Origin: a bacterium D16-56
GTDB taxonomy: Bacteria; Bacillota; Clostridia; Lachnospirales; Lachnospiraceae
Direction: 5' to 3'
Assembly: GCA_003611875.1 (NCBI GenBank)
Contig: RAYY01000011.1
Location: 1 to 64,000 of the forward strand
DNA length: 64,000 nucleotides
The first letter of the stretch is position 1. Each line of letters begins with the position of its first letter. The notes under the pieces are model-generated. The model was not told the DNA's origin, did no database searches, and saw nothing but the letters and a program-made list of their open reading frames with translations. Of this stretch, positions 25,584 through 34,017 are shown piece after piece. A program made the translations under genes and the position numbers.

Positions 25584-26633
25584 ATGGCACGAAAGGCAAC
25601 TATTTCACAAATCGTTCAGAAGGTAGGCTGCTCCCCTGCCACGGTCTCCCGTGTACTTAGCGGAAGCGATTATCCAGTCAAGAAGGAGACTCGCAGAAAA
25701 ATCCTTCAGGCCGCAAAGGAACTAAACTATGTCTCACCCTCCATCCGCAGCCCTATGAAAAACCGCATCTCCAAAGATATCGGTGTGGTTGTTCCCACAC
25801 TCACCAACCCCTTTTATCCTCAGCTCCTTGTAGGTGTTGAGAATGTCTGTGAGGAGCATGGCTACACGCCTTTTTTCTGCAGCTCCCACCGAAGCCCCAA
25901 GAAGGAACAGGAAATGCTTAAAGCATCCCTTTCCAGGTCTGTTGCCGGCATTATCCTGTCCTCCATCAATGAAAACCAGGATTTCCTTACGGATATTCTC
26001 CAGCACAACATTCCCCTGGTAGTGTTTGACCAGTCTCTGTGCAACCTGAATGTAAGCTATGTAAAGTTCAATTATTTTGAAGCCGCCAAGCTGGCCGTAG
26101 AGCATCTGTACTTAAAAGGCCACCGGCAGATCGCCTTTGCCTCCCCACCCCTTAACCGTCTGGTGCGGCGGGAGGCTCTGGAAGGATATTTATTTGGATT
26201 AGATGAATTTCATCTTCCCAGACAGGATGAATATGTTATTTTGTCAGATTCGGAAAAAGAGCGAGACGAGGGTCTCTACGATTTTGAAAACGGAAGATAT
26301 TTTGCGAAATGTATCTTTCGGCTGGAAAAACGCCCCACCGCCGTCTTTACTTTAAATGACTTAACCGCCTTTGGTCTGATCGATGAACTAGGCAAACTGG
26401 GGCTTAAGGTTCCAGAGGATATTTCTGTGGTGGGCTTTGACAACATTGAACAGAGCTCTTTTTTCTCCCCGCCTCTCACCACGATCAATCAGCCGGCCTA
26501 CGAAATTGGCCGTCTTACCGCCAAAATCCTGATTGACCAGATCAACGGAAAAACTATGGAAAACACGGCTATTAATCTTCGCCCCTCTATTGTAGAGCGG
26601 GCGTCTGTCCGCACTCTGTATTTACGGGAATAA
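25584..26633 (+). CDS. LacI-family transcriptional repressor of the uronate operon
   Basis: 349 residues. The N-terminal helix-turn-helix (ATISQIVQKVGCSPATVSRVLSG, residues 4-26) is followed by a hinge helix and a periplasmic-binding-protein-like effector domain (IGVVVPTLTNPFYPQLL, then VVGFDNIEQSSFFSPPLTTINQP near 285-307). It is divergent from the uxuA operon, so it most likely represses that operon and itself and is released by an intermediate such as fructuronate or KDG. The start follows AAGGTAAGG. A strong hairpin terminator follows the stop. Confidence 0.88.
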   Translation: MARKATISQIVQKVGCSPATVSRVLSGSDYPVKKETRRKILQAAKELNYVSPSIRSPMKNRISKDIGVVVPTLTNPFYPQLLVGVENVCEEHGYTPFFCSSHRSPKKEQEMLKASLSRSVAGIILSSINENQDFLTDILQHNIPLVVFDQSLCNLNVSYVKFNYFEAAKLAVEHLYLKGHRQIAFASPPLNRLVRREALEGYLFGLDEFHLPRQDEYVILSDSEKERDEGLYDFENGRYFAKCIFRLEKRPTAVFTLNDLTAFGLIDELGKLGLKVPEDISVVGFDNIEQSSFFSPPLTTINQPAYEIGRLTAKILIDQINGKTMENTAINLRPSIVERASVRTLYLRE

Positions 26634-26655
26634 TGACCTGTCTGTCGGACAACAA

Positions 26656-26695
26656 AAGGACTGCCGCATTCATAAGGCAGTCCTTCTTATTGTTT
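26656..26695 (+). terminator. Rho-independent terminator after lacI (bidirectional)
   Basis: AAGGACTGCC (26656-26665) and GGCAGTCCTT (26676-26685) form a perfect 10-bp stem with a 10-base loop, followed by CTTATTGTTT. The complementary strand also ends in a T-rich run, so it can serve the convergent tautomerase gene that stops at 26771. Confidence 0.85.
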
Positions 26696-26770
26696 GATCC
26701 TCTGCCAAAGCTGTCCTGTCCGGGCATCCCAGGCTCATCACCCCGGATATTCGACAACATCTCCAGCTTT

Positions 26771-26980
26771 TTAATTTTTCCCATCAAACCCCGTCATCTC
26801 ATAATCCATTACACCGCCGGCCATATACCGGCCTTTTGGCAGCTCCTCGATCGTCACCCGCACCTGATTGGGCTGGGCCTCAAAATCCCGCATCAATGCA
26901 TCCGAAATATCCTTGATTGCAGCATTCACCTGTTCCCTCTTCTTCCCGGCCGGAAGCTGTACCACACACATGATAGGCAT
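26771..26980 (-). CDS. 4-oxalocrotonate tautomerase-family enzyme (single module)
   Basis: A 69-residue protein starting Met-Pro, so the catalytic Pro1 of the tautomerase superfamily is present after Met removal. The rest has the family beta-alpha-beta pattern (VVQLPAGKKREQVNAAIKDI) and the C-terminal RVTIEELPKGRYMAGGV segment. 4-OT enzymes convert 2-hydroxymuconate to 2-oxo-3-hexenedioate. The start directly abuts the stop of the double-length tautomerase upstream (1-bp spacing), so the pair may form a hetero-oligomer. It is the last gene of its operon. Confidence 0.8.
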   Translation of the reverse strand: MPIMCVVQLPAGKKREQVNAAIKDISDALMRDFEAQPNQVRVTIEELPKGRYMAGGVMDYEMTGFDGKN

Positions 26981-27370
26981 CTACTTTTTCACCTCCTTGG
27001 TAAAATCCTTGGGTTTTCCCCCAATACAAAAATGATGTCCCTCCTCATTGTCCAAAACATAGCCCCTCACATTCTCCTTGGGACATTTTAGATTCTCATG
27101 AAGAATCTGTGCAATCTGGTCCATGAAGGAATCCTTTGCCTCCGGGCTGCGTCCCGGTCCGATCCGAAACAAAACAACCGGGTACAGCTCCTTCACATGG
27201 CGTCCCCCCTCATAGACCCTTTCTGGCTCCGATTCAAATACGGTCACTCGAACCATGCGGGTCAGCGTGTTCTCCAGGGTATCTGCACCGGCAGCAGTTA
27301 TCTCCCGCATAGACTTTTCCAAAGCTTTATTATTGCAGCCCTTAGGCAGATAAAGTGTCACAAACGGCAT
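26981..27370 (-). CDS. Fused (double-module) tautomerase-superfamily protein
   Basis: 129 residues, twice the length of a 4-OT monomer. The N-terminal module begins Met-Pro (MPFVTLYLPKG, catalytic Pro1). The second module starts around residue 62 (LYPVVLFRIGPGRSPEAK) and ends with NVRGYVLDNEEGHHFCIGGKP. The size resembles trimeric superfamily members such as cis-CaaD or MSAD and fused 4-OTs. It likely isomerises an unsaturated 2-oxo or 2-hydroxy diacid in the pathway encoded at 29.5-38.3 kb. It lies 45 bp after the amidohydrolase gene. Confidence 0.7.
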   Translation of the reverse strand: MPFVTLYLPKGCNNKALEKSMREITAAGADTLENTLTRMVRVTVFESEPERVYEGGRHVKELYPVVLFRIGPGRSPEAKDSFMDQIAQILHENLKCPKENVRGYVLDNEEGHHFCIGGKPKDFTKEVKK

Positions 27371-27415
27371 ATTTCCAATCTCCTTTCCCGATATACCTGT
27401 AAGCCAAGTGATGTA

Positions 27416-28573
27416 TTAATAATCCGTATCAATGGTATTGTACATTACCTTTCCATTAATGATCGTAGCCCTTGGAAGTATAAAGGTATCCCCCATATAA
27501 GGCACTCCAAATGCATCCTCGTACTGATGAGGGCCCTTCTGCACCTCCAAAATGGTTATATTGCCAGCCATTCCTCTTTTAACTCCCACTTCCACCCCCT
27601 TCATGCAGCTTGCCGGCACATTGGTTGCATGGTACAGGACCTGATCCAATGTCATTCCCATTGCCATACACTCACCCATATGGACATGGAGACGGCTTGT
27701 CTGAGGGTCGTTGCTCAGACATGTCAGATCATCTGTAATTACATCAGGGGTAAATCCCTGGGCAAAAGCAGCCTTTGCCACCTCGGCGCTCCAGTTTCTT
27801 GAACCCCTGGCACTGTCAAAAAGCACCCCTCGTTTTTTCGCTTCCCACGCCTCCTGATAGACCTCCCCCTTTTCATTTAAAATATTTCCTTTATTATAGG
27901 TGTGGGTAAAGTTATCTCCGCTGTTAAAGTAGCTGATCAGCTCCGGAAACGGAATGTCCGGATTAGCCACATGGACAAACATACGGCATCCCACATAATC
28001 GCAAACCTCCCTTGCCTTCCTCATAACCCTGTGAGTCAGCTCTGCTCCAGGACTGTCATTATGTCCGATAAACACCTTAATTCCAATTAAAACATCCGGA
28101 TGCATATCAAACAATTCCCTGATTTTTTCCTTGTCTACCTCTTTGTCCAGCAGGCTGTAGCGGCTGATCTCTCCCTGGGTCTCGGACATACTGGAAAGTC
28201 CCAGACACACATTCACCGGGCAGGGAATCTCGTCCACCAGATGACGGACACGGTTAAAGCTTGCAGAGGTCTGACTGCCCACATCAATGCAGGCCGTAAT
28301 TCCCCTTTTCCACAGCTCCTTTGGCGGATAGCTGAAGCGAAGCCCTGGCAATACATGGACGTGCCCGTCCACCAGCCCGGGAACAACGGTCAGTCCCTCT
28401 GCGTCAATCACCTGGCTGCCGCAGATCTTTCCTGGCAATGTCCCCGGCTCAAACACATCCACAATGCGGGATCCGTAAATTCCGATATCCATCCTCTTGT
28501 GAATCCCTTGTGCCGGATCCACCAATGTTCCATTTTTGATCAGAAGATCATAACAACGAACAATAAAAGCCAT
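27416..28573 (-). CDS. Amidohydrolase/deacetylase-family metallohydrolase (dihydroorotase-like)
   Basis: About 385 residues from the ATG at 28573, which has an AAGGAG 8 bases upstream. The reading frame's earlier codons (to 28726) overlap the divergent AraC gene and are not conserved-looking. It has the binuclear metal site of the subfamily related to EF_0837: GLVDGHVHV, a probable carboxylated Lys in IGIKVFIG, FVHVANP, FTHTYN and ITDDL. It should hydrolyse a cyclic or N-acyl/amide substrate. It heads the short operon with the two tautomerases and is divergent from an AraC regulator, suggesting that it opens the substrate before tautomerisation. The real substrate is unknown. Confidence 0.75.
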   Translation of the reverse strand: MAFIVRCYDLLIKNGTLVDPAQGIHKRMDIGIYGSRIVDVFEPGTLPGKICGSQVIDAEGLTVVPGLVDGHVHVLPGLRFSYPPKELWKRGITACIDVGSQTSASFNRVRHLVDEIPCPVNVCLGLSSMSETQGEISRYSLLDKEVDKEKIRELFDMHPDVLIGIKVFIGHNDSPGAELTHRVMRKAREVCDYVGCRMFVHVANPDIPFPELISYFNSGDNFTHTYNKGNILNEKGEVYQEAWEAKKRGVLFDSARGSRNWSAEVAKAAFAQGFTPDVITDDLTCLSNDPQTSRLHVHMGECMAMGMTLDQVLYHATNVPASCMKGVEVGVKRGMAGNITILEVQKGPHQYEDAFGVPYMGDTFILPRATIINGKVMYNTIDTDY

Positions 28574-28654
28574 AATTATTACTCCTTCTCTTGATTTTTT
28601 ATCCTTTCCCAGGTATAGTAAATACATAACCCATCCTAAAAGGAGGCGCTTGTT

Positions 28655-29530
28655 TTGATAACCGGGTCCTTTCAGATTCAGCACCTGCTCCACCCTTATG
28701 ATTACCAGAAAACCCCTCATTTCCACGATGTCAATGAGCTGCTCTTTACCTTAAATGATGACGCTACCATGCTGATCAACCAAGATGCCTGGTCGATTCA
28801 GGCAGGTGCAATTATTTTCATTTCTCAGGGCACCCTCCATGCCAAATTTAATCATGACACAAAGCCCATCAACAGCTATGTGATCCATTATGCCCCATTT
28901 CTTCTCCGAGAATTATCCACTCCCTCCACAGATCTGTACACACTGTTTGGGGAGCAGAATGCATGCCTGCAGCTCAACAACAGCATGATGCAGAAAATGG
29001 TTCTTTTATTTGAAAAATTCCTGTCCTTTCCCTCTGTTTTTGGAAATGACCTGATGAACATCAACTGCTTTATGGAGGTGCTTTTGATGACCGCTCCTAT
29101 TCTGCAAAACGGCAGCCAGGAAAGGACTTATCAGTTTTTTCGGGATGACAAATGGCTCTCCCCCATTCTCAGTTATATTGACAACCATCTTACGGAACGG
29201 ATTACCTTAGATGACCTTGCCAGGGAATTTTATACCAGCAAATATACCCTGTGCCATACCTTCAAGAGAAAGACAGGTCTGACTCTGACCACCTACATCA
29301 ATATGAATCGGATCAAAATGGCCTGCCTTTTGCTGCGTCAAGGCGTATCCGTCAAGGAGACCGCTACCCGGTCCGGCTTTTCCTCTGTAGCTCATTTCAT
29401 CCACACCTTTACAGACTTTACGGATACCACCCCCGGAAAGTATGCCCAGACATTGCGCAATGGACAGTTTGTCCCTATTCCCCATGCCATCTGTCAGCCT
29501 TCTGATTATGAGGACTCACCTGGGAAATAA
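28655..29530 (+). CDS. AraC-family transcriptional regulator
   Basis: 291 residues. The N-terminal cupin-like sensor has PHFHDVNELLFTLNDDATMLIN and GAIIFISQGTLHAKFN (residues 19-75). The C-terminal double HTH comprises LDDLAREFYTSKYTLCHTFKRKTGLTLTTYIN and CLLLRQGVSVKETATRSGFSSVAHFIHTFTDFTDTTPGKY. The start is TTG at 28655, chosen because AGGAGG lies at 28641-28646, eight bases upstream. Only about 80 bp separate it from the divergent amidohydrolase gene, so it probably activates that operon and perhaps the larger operon that ends opposite its 3' end. Confidence 0.88.
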   Translation: MITGSFQIQHLLHPYDYQKTPHFHDVNELLFTLNDDATMLINQDAWSIQAGAIIFISQGTLHAKFNHDTKPINSYVIHYAPFLLRELSTPSTDLYTLFGEQNACLQLNNSMMQKMVLLFEKFLSFPSVFGNDLMNINCFMEVLLMTAPILQNGSQERTYQFFRDDKWLSPILSYIDNHLTERITLDDLAREFYTSKYTLCHTFKRKTGLTLTTYINMNRIKMACLLLRQGVSVKETATRSGFSSVAHFIHTFTDFTDTTPGKYAQTLRNGQFVPIPHAICQPSDYEDSPGK

Positions 29531-29561
29531 AGCCGATAAACACAAAAACCGATCCCTCTGA

Positions 29562-31553
29562 TTACAAGCCAGACGCAATCTCATAGGCATCCCATACAGA
29601 CTGGAGAATATTGCCGCTTCCGTCCTTTGCCTCGCCAGCCACATACACCTCTTTTCCTGCCCTCAAAAGCTCCTCAGCCAGCTTTTGATCCGCCCGGTAT
29701 CCCACAGAAAGAACCACCGTCCCTGCCGGCACATGCTTTGTCCCTTCTGCTGTATCAATTATCAGTCCTTCTTCATCGGTCTGCCGGGCTCTGCTGCTTT
29801 CATATACCGGAATCCTAAAGAATCGAATCAGGTCTATAAGCATCTGCCGATTGGCATAGCAGGTCGGACCATTGACTGCCATAAGCTCTGGCAGCGCCTC
29901 CACAATACACACTCTTTTCCCTTTCTTTGCCAGCATCAAGGCTGTCTCACATCCTACAAGACCTCCCCCCACAATGACAAATGGATCCTGGTATTTTTCC
30001 GGATGCTCCATCACATCCCCCGCATGGACTACGATTACTCCTTGCCCCAGCTTAATCCATACAGGCTCAGAGCCTGTGGCAATAATAATCCTATCAAATT
30101 CCTGCATATCCTCTGCTCCCTGGATGTTCGCGCCGAAATGCACCGGAATTTTCAGCTTTTCGATTTGATATTCATACCACCGGATCAGTCTGCTGTCATC
30201 CTTCTTAAAATCCGGAGCTCCCGCCTGATATAGCTTTCCCCCTAAGCGGCAGCTTTTTTCAAAAATCTCCGGCTCATGTCCTCGAAGCTTTAAAACCCGT
30301 GCTGCCTCACATCCAGCAATCCCTCCTCCGATCACCCCAACCTTCTCTGGCATATTTGTCCTTTTTAAATCAAAATCCTTTTCCCTGCACGCAGCAGGAT
30401 TAACTGCACAGCTAATATGTAAATACTTTTTCAGCCGGCCGATACAACCCTCCTGGCAGGAAAGACAAGGGCGGATATCCCTTTCCTCACCCTTTAAAAG
30501 CTTGTTCACCAGATGGGCATCTGCAAGCAGCGGTCTTGCCAAACCTACAAAATCTGTGGCCTTTGTTCTGACTGCCCTGAGAGCCACCTCAGGATCATCC
30601 ATTCTTCCTGCCGTCAGTACCGGAATTGTCACATGTTTTTTCAGCTCTCTGTTAAAGGGAAGATACAGGCCATCCTCAAAGTACATCGGAGGATGATTCC
30701 AATACCAGGAATCGTAGCAGCCCACATCCCCATCCAGACCATCATAGCCCGCGTCCTGAAGCATTCTGGCAATAACCATCCCTTCTTTCAAGTCACGGCC
30801 CATTTCTTCAAATTCCTCCCCGGGAAGTGCTCCCACGCCAAAATCCTTCATAAAGCTTTTGCTGCTGTAGCGCATAATGACAGGAAAATCCTTCCCGCAG
30901 GTTTTTTTGATTTCCTGGACGATCTCCACTGCAAAGCGTATTCTGTTTTCCAGGCTTCCCCCATACTGGTCTGTCCGATGGTTGCAGCATTCCATGGCAA
31001 ACTGATCAATCAGATATCCCTCGTGCATTGCATGGATCTCCACCCCGTCAAAGCCTGCTGCCTTTGATATAGAAGCTGCCTCTCCCAGGGAACGGACAAT
31101 CTTTCCCACATCCTCTGTGGAGATGGCGCGGCAGGTAATAGAAGAATCCCAACGGTAGGGAATCTCTGACGGGGCAATCGGTCTGTCTCCTGGGCGGAAA
31201 CGATTTGTGACCCGTCCAAAGCCGGCTGACAGCTGAATAAATATTTTTGTTCCATAGGCATGAACCCTTTCTGTCAGCTCAATGGCAGTCCGCTTAAAAA
31301 GTACCGGAGCCTTTGTGGGACAGGGCATGCTTCCATCCGCATGCCACTCCACAGCATTTTCTGCATAGCACATTCCGGCTATAATCAGTCCTACCCCTCC
31401 TCTGGCACGCTCTGTATAAAAATCAACGGCCCGTTGATTAAATGCACCGAACCCGTCTGCCAGACCGGCCGGCCCCATAGGTTCCATTACATACCGGTTC
31501 TTAATCTGACATTTTCCGATCAAAAGGGGGGTAAACAATTCCTCATATCTCAT
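29562..31553 (-). CDS. FMN/FAD/4Fe-4S ene-reductase (2,4-dienoyl-CoA reductase/Old Yellow Enzyme type)
   Basis: About 663 residues from the ATG at 31553 (AAGGAGGAA just upstream; the frame extends further but without family similarity). An N-terminal FMN-binding TIM barrel (YEELFTPLLIGKCQIKNRYVMEPMG, HAMHEGYLIDQF, NHRTDQYGGS) is followed by a cysteine cluster (PCLSCQEGCIGRLKK then ISC) for a 4Fe-4S cluster. Two Rossmann domains follow (GVIGGGIAGCEAARVL and IVGGGLVGCETALML). Relatives (FadH, BaiCD/BaiH, enoate reductases) reduce C=C bonds conjugated to carbonyls. In this operon it could reduce an unsaturated oxo-acid or funnel substrate into the pathway. The start overlaps the aldolase stop by 11 bp. 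Confidence 0.85.
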   Translation of the reverse strand: MRYEELFTPLLIGKCQIKNRYVMEPMGPAGLADGFGAFNQRAVDFYTERARGGVGLIIAGMCYAENAVEWHADGSMPCPTKAPVLFKRTAIELTERVHAYGTKIFIQLSAGFGRVTNRFRPGDRPIAPSEIPYRWDSSITCRAISTEDVGKIVRSLGEAASISKAAGFDGVEIHAMHEGYLIDQFAMECCNHRTDQYGGSLENRIRFAVEIVQEIKKTCGKDFPVIMRYSSKSFMKDFGVGALPGEEFEEMGRDLKEGMVIARMLQDAGYDGLDGDVGCYDSWYWNHPPMYFEDGLYLPFNRELKKHVTIPVLTAGRMDDPEVALRAVRTKATDFVGLARPLLADAHLVNKLLKGEERDIRPCLSCQEGCIGRLKKYLHISCAVNPAACREKDFDLKRTNMPEKVGVIGGGIAGCEAARVLKLRGHEPEIFEKSCRLGGKLYQAGAPDFKKDDSRLIRWYEYQIEKLKIPVHFGANIQGAEDMQEFDRIIIATGSEPVWIKLGQGVIVVHAGDVMEHPEKYQDPFVIVGGGLVGCETALMLAKKGKRVCIVEALPELMAVNGPTCYANRQMLIDLIRFFRIPVYESSRARQTDEEGLIIDTAEGTKHVPAGTVVLSVGYRADQKLAEELLRAGKEVYVAGEAKDGSGNILQSVWDAYEIASGL

Positions 31554-32331
31554 TCTTTCCTCCTTCGTATATCCTGTCTGCAGCCTGACGGCATCCTGAT
31601 ACCAGACAGGATATATCCGTGCTGACAATGATAAACCGAAATCCCATCTCCTCATACATCCGGGCTTCTGTCGGATCCTTTGTAAAGATTCCTGCAAATT
31701 TTCCGTTGGCTGATGTTTTCTCCAGCACAAGGTCCGCTATGGGACGAATGGATTCATAATCTACCTTTCCCGGAGTCTTCATGGAAGCCGAAAGGTCATA
31801 GGGTCCAACAAACACAACGTCAATACCGGGGATCTTACAGATCTCATCCAGATTGGGGACTGCCTTCACATTCTCACATTGTACAATAACAAGATTCCTC
31901 TCATTGGCCTGGCGGAAATACTCGCTCATTGGCTGGAAAAATCCATAATCTCCGGCACGGGTCGTTGCCACCCCCCGATTACCCTTTGGCGTATAAAGAG
32001 CAGCCTCTGCCACTGCCTGGGCCTGTTCCTGAGTATTGACCTGGGGCACCATGATGCCGTGGGCGCCTACATCCAGGGTTCGCAGTATGGTGTCATAGTC
32101 TCCGTTAGGCACCCGGACAATGGGAGCCACATCACGATATTCTGCCGCAGTAATCAAATCCCGGTTTCTTATGGGATCCGTTGGGCCATGCTCGCTGTCA
32201 ATCATCACAAAATCAAATCCGCTTAGCCCTGCAATCTCACAGGCAATGGTACTGCCGGAATTGATAAATAACCCGAACACGGTCTTGCTGTCTGCCATTC
32301 TTTTTTTCAGATCGTTCTGCTTCATAGACAT
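31543..32331 (-). CDS. HpcH/HpaI-family class II pyruvate aldolase
   Basis: 262 residues, the family length. The key motifs are MIDSEHGPTD (catalytic His region, about residue 45), IVRVP (pyruvate-binding Arg), GIMVPQVNT, QCEN (metal-binding Glu, about 152) and VGPYDLSASM (metal-binding Asp). These enzymes split 4-hydroxy-2-oxo acids into pyruvate and an aldehyde, e.g. 4-hydroxy-2-oxoheptanedioate to pyruvate plus succinic semialdehyde, or 2-keto-3-deoxyglucarate. Placed directly after two hydratase-family genes, it should cleave their hydrated product; the downstream-acting aldehyde reductase candidate is the iron ADH at the operon head. Confidence 0.88.
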   Translation of the reverse strand: MSMKQNDLKKRMADSKTVFGLFINSGSTIACEIAGLSGFDFVMIDSEHGPTDPIRNRDLITAAEYRDVAPIVRVPNGDYDTILRTLDVGAHGIMVPQVNTQEQAQAVAEAALYTPKGNRGVATTRAGDYGFFQPMSEYFRQANERNLVIVQCENVKAVPNLDEICKIPGIDVVFVGPYDLSASMKTPGKVDYESIRPIADLVLEKTSANGKFAGIFTKDPTEARMYEEMGFRFIIVSTDISCLVSGCRQAADRIYEGGKNEI

Positions 32332-32353
32332 TTCTCCTTTTGCAGCTTTTCAA

Positions 32354-33199
32354 TCAAAGCTTTGGGTCTTTGGCAATTACATGCATGTCCACATATCCCA
32401 AACCTCCAAAATCCGCTCTCAGATAATCCCCGGCCTGAATCGGCGTGGAAGCAGTCATGGCGCCAGAAAGCACAAGCTCCCCGGCCTTCAGTCCCCGGCC
32501 CGCCCGTGACAAGCCATGAACCAGCTCTGCCACGGCCCGGGCCGGATGGCCCATAATGGACTCTCCCGCACCGAATCCGATGTATTCCCCGTTTTTCTGT
32601 AATTTCATCCCAATACTGTTAAGATCTATCTCTCTGGGACTTTTTCTCCCCTCCCCCAGCATAAATGCTGCTGAGGATGTATTGTCAATCACACCGTCAT
32701 ACCTTTTTCCAATTTTAAAATTGTGAAAACGGCTGTCAATAATTTCAAATGCAGGAGCAATCTCCTTTGTGGCATGGAGAACATCTGCTGCTGTCACATG
32801 CTCTCCATAAAGATCCCTGCCCATAATAAATGCCAGCTCCGGCTCCACCTTCGGGTGCAGATACCTATCAAATACCAGATTCTCGCCCTGCTTTTTTTCC
32901 ATATACTCCATCAATCGTCCGTAAATGACAGAGGATGTAGAGATCACTGCAGAAGAACTAGAATATATGGTGCTTTTCAGCTGATTTATCTTTGCCAGAC
33001 TGGTTCCTCCCAGCTTATACCCTATGGCATAGTGTCCCTGCTCCTCCATTAGCTTTACACGGAGCTCCTGCCCTCTGTAAGCCTCCTCCTCCGTAATATC
33101 CGGATATGTCTGGCAAAACTGATCAATCGAATGACGATTTATCTCCCCGTCAACGGAAAGTCTTGCCAATTCCAACAACTGTTCATCTGTCATTGTCAT
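32354..33199 (-). CDS. 2-oxopent-4-enoate hydratase-family protein, resembling 4-oxalocrotonate decarboxylase
   Basis: About 281 residues from the ATG at 33199 (AGGAGG six bases upstream). Motifs of the FAH-like hydratase/decarboxylase family are YKLGGTSLAKI, HPKVEPELAFIMG (metal-binding Glu-x-Glu) and EIIDSRFHNFKIGKRYDGVIDNTSSAAFMLG. The IDSR-x-NFK-x-D-V-x-DN pattern recalls 4-oxalocrotonate decarboxylases (DmpH/XylI), which form complexes with a hydratase paralog, like the one encoded 26 bp upstream. It would turn 2-oxo-3-hexenedioate into 2-oxopent-4-enoate; a second hydratase is the alternative. Confidence 0.8.
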   Translation of the reverse strand: MTMTDEQLLELARLSVDGEINRHSIDQFCQTYPDITEEEAYRGQELRVKLMEEQGHYAIGYKLGGTSLAKINQLKSTIYSSSSAVISTSSVIYGRLMEYMEKKQGENLVFDRYLHPKVEPELAFIMGRDLYGEHVTAADVLHATKEIAPAFEIIDSRFHNFKIGKRYDGVIDNTSSAAFMLGEGRKSPREIDLNSIGMKLQKNGEYIGFGAGESIMGHPARAVAELVHGLSRAGRGLKAGELVLSGAMTASTPIQAGDYLRADFGGLGYVDMHVIAKDPKL

Positions 33200-33224
33200 T
33201 TTTTCCTCCTTCTTCCATGTCAGC

Positions 33225-34013
33225 TCAGACAAACCGGCACTCCACTTCCCCAAACCGGCCGAACCGGCAGCGAAAATGGTCTCCGGGATTGACCTTAACA
33301 GAAGCAACCGCTGATCCGGACAAAACAATCTCTCCTTTTTTCAAAGGCGTATGTAGTCCGTAAAAGGTATTTGCCAGCCAGACCACAGACAAGGCCGGAT
33401 CATCGTACACAGCAGCTCCGCAGGAAACCTCTGTCTGACGATTGTTCACCTCAAAGGCATAGGGAATCAGAGACAGATCCACCTGATCCAGATATATAGG
33501 GACATCCCCCAGCACATATCCCCCAAAAGCCGCATTGTCTGCAATACTGTCCTTTACCAGACGCTGTACCTTGTCACGAAAAATCCTGAAATCACAGATT
33601 TCCAGACAGGGAACCACATACTCTGTCGCCTCAAGAACATCTCTCAAGGTGACGTTTGGCTTGTCAAGATCTGCCTTCAGCTTAAAAGCCAGCTCACACT
33701 CAATACGAGGGGCTATAAATCGGTTCAGGTCAATCTCGCTTCCATTGGGAAAGTATAGCTCTGCAAAGGTATATCCATAATCCGGCTCATAGATATTTGC
33801 CGCCATCCTCATAGACTTGCTGGTAAGCCCAACCTTTTTCCCTGAAATGGTCATTCCATTTTTCTGCATACACTCCACCAGCACCTTCTGAATCGCATAT
33901 GCATCCTCATAATCAATTTCCGGAAAATTTACACTGGGAGGATCCATCTGTTCCTGCGTCATGCTGGCATGAAACAGGGCCTCCCCCATCTGAACAATTT
34001 CTTCGTGTTTCAA
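33225..34013 (-). CDS. 2-oxo-hept-4-ene-1,7-dioate/2-oxopent-4-enoate hydratase (HpcG/MhpD type)
   Basis: About 262 residues from a TTG at 34013, preceded by GGTGGAGG nine bases upstream. The frame continues to 34040, which would overlap tctA. GKKVGLTSKSMRMAANIYEPDYG and FIAPRIECELAFKL match the HpcG/HpaH hydratase pattern closely, and EICDFRIF with the later IADNAAFGGYVLG completes the active site. It adds water to a 2-hydroxy-dienoate, giving a 4-hydroxy-2-oxo acid for the HpcH/HpaI aldolase. The gene is paralogous to its downstream neighbour. Confidence 0.83.
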   Translation of the reverse strand: MKHEEIVQMGEALFHASMTQEQMDPPSVNFPEIDYEDAYAIQKVLVECMQKNGMTISGKKVGLTSKSMRMAANIYEPDYGYTFAELYFPNGSEIDLNRFIAPRIECELAFKLKADLDKPNVTLRDVLEATEYVVPCLEICDFRIFRDKVQRLVKDSIADNAAFGGYVLGDVPIYLDQVDLSLIPYAFEVNNRQTEVSCGAAVYDDPALSVVWLANTFYGLHTPLKKGEIVLSGSAVASVKVNPGDHFRCRFGRFGEVECRFV

Positions 34014-34017
34014 TCCA

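Noticed and set aside
27098-27802. Plus-strand ORF (234 codons) opposite the tautomerase and amidohydrolase genes
   Set aside because: Shadow frame: Cys/His-rich translation without domain signature, overlapping two genes with clear active-site motifs.
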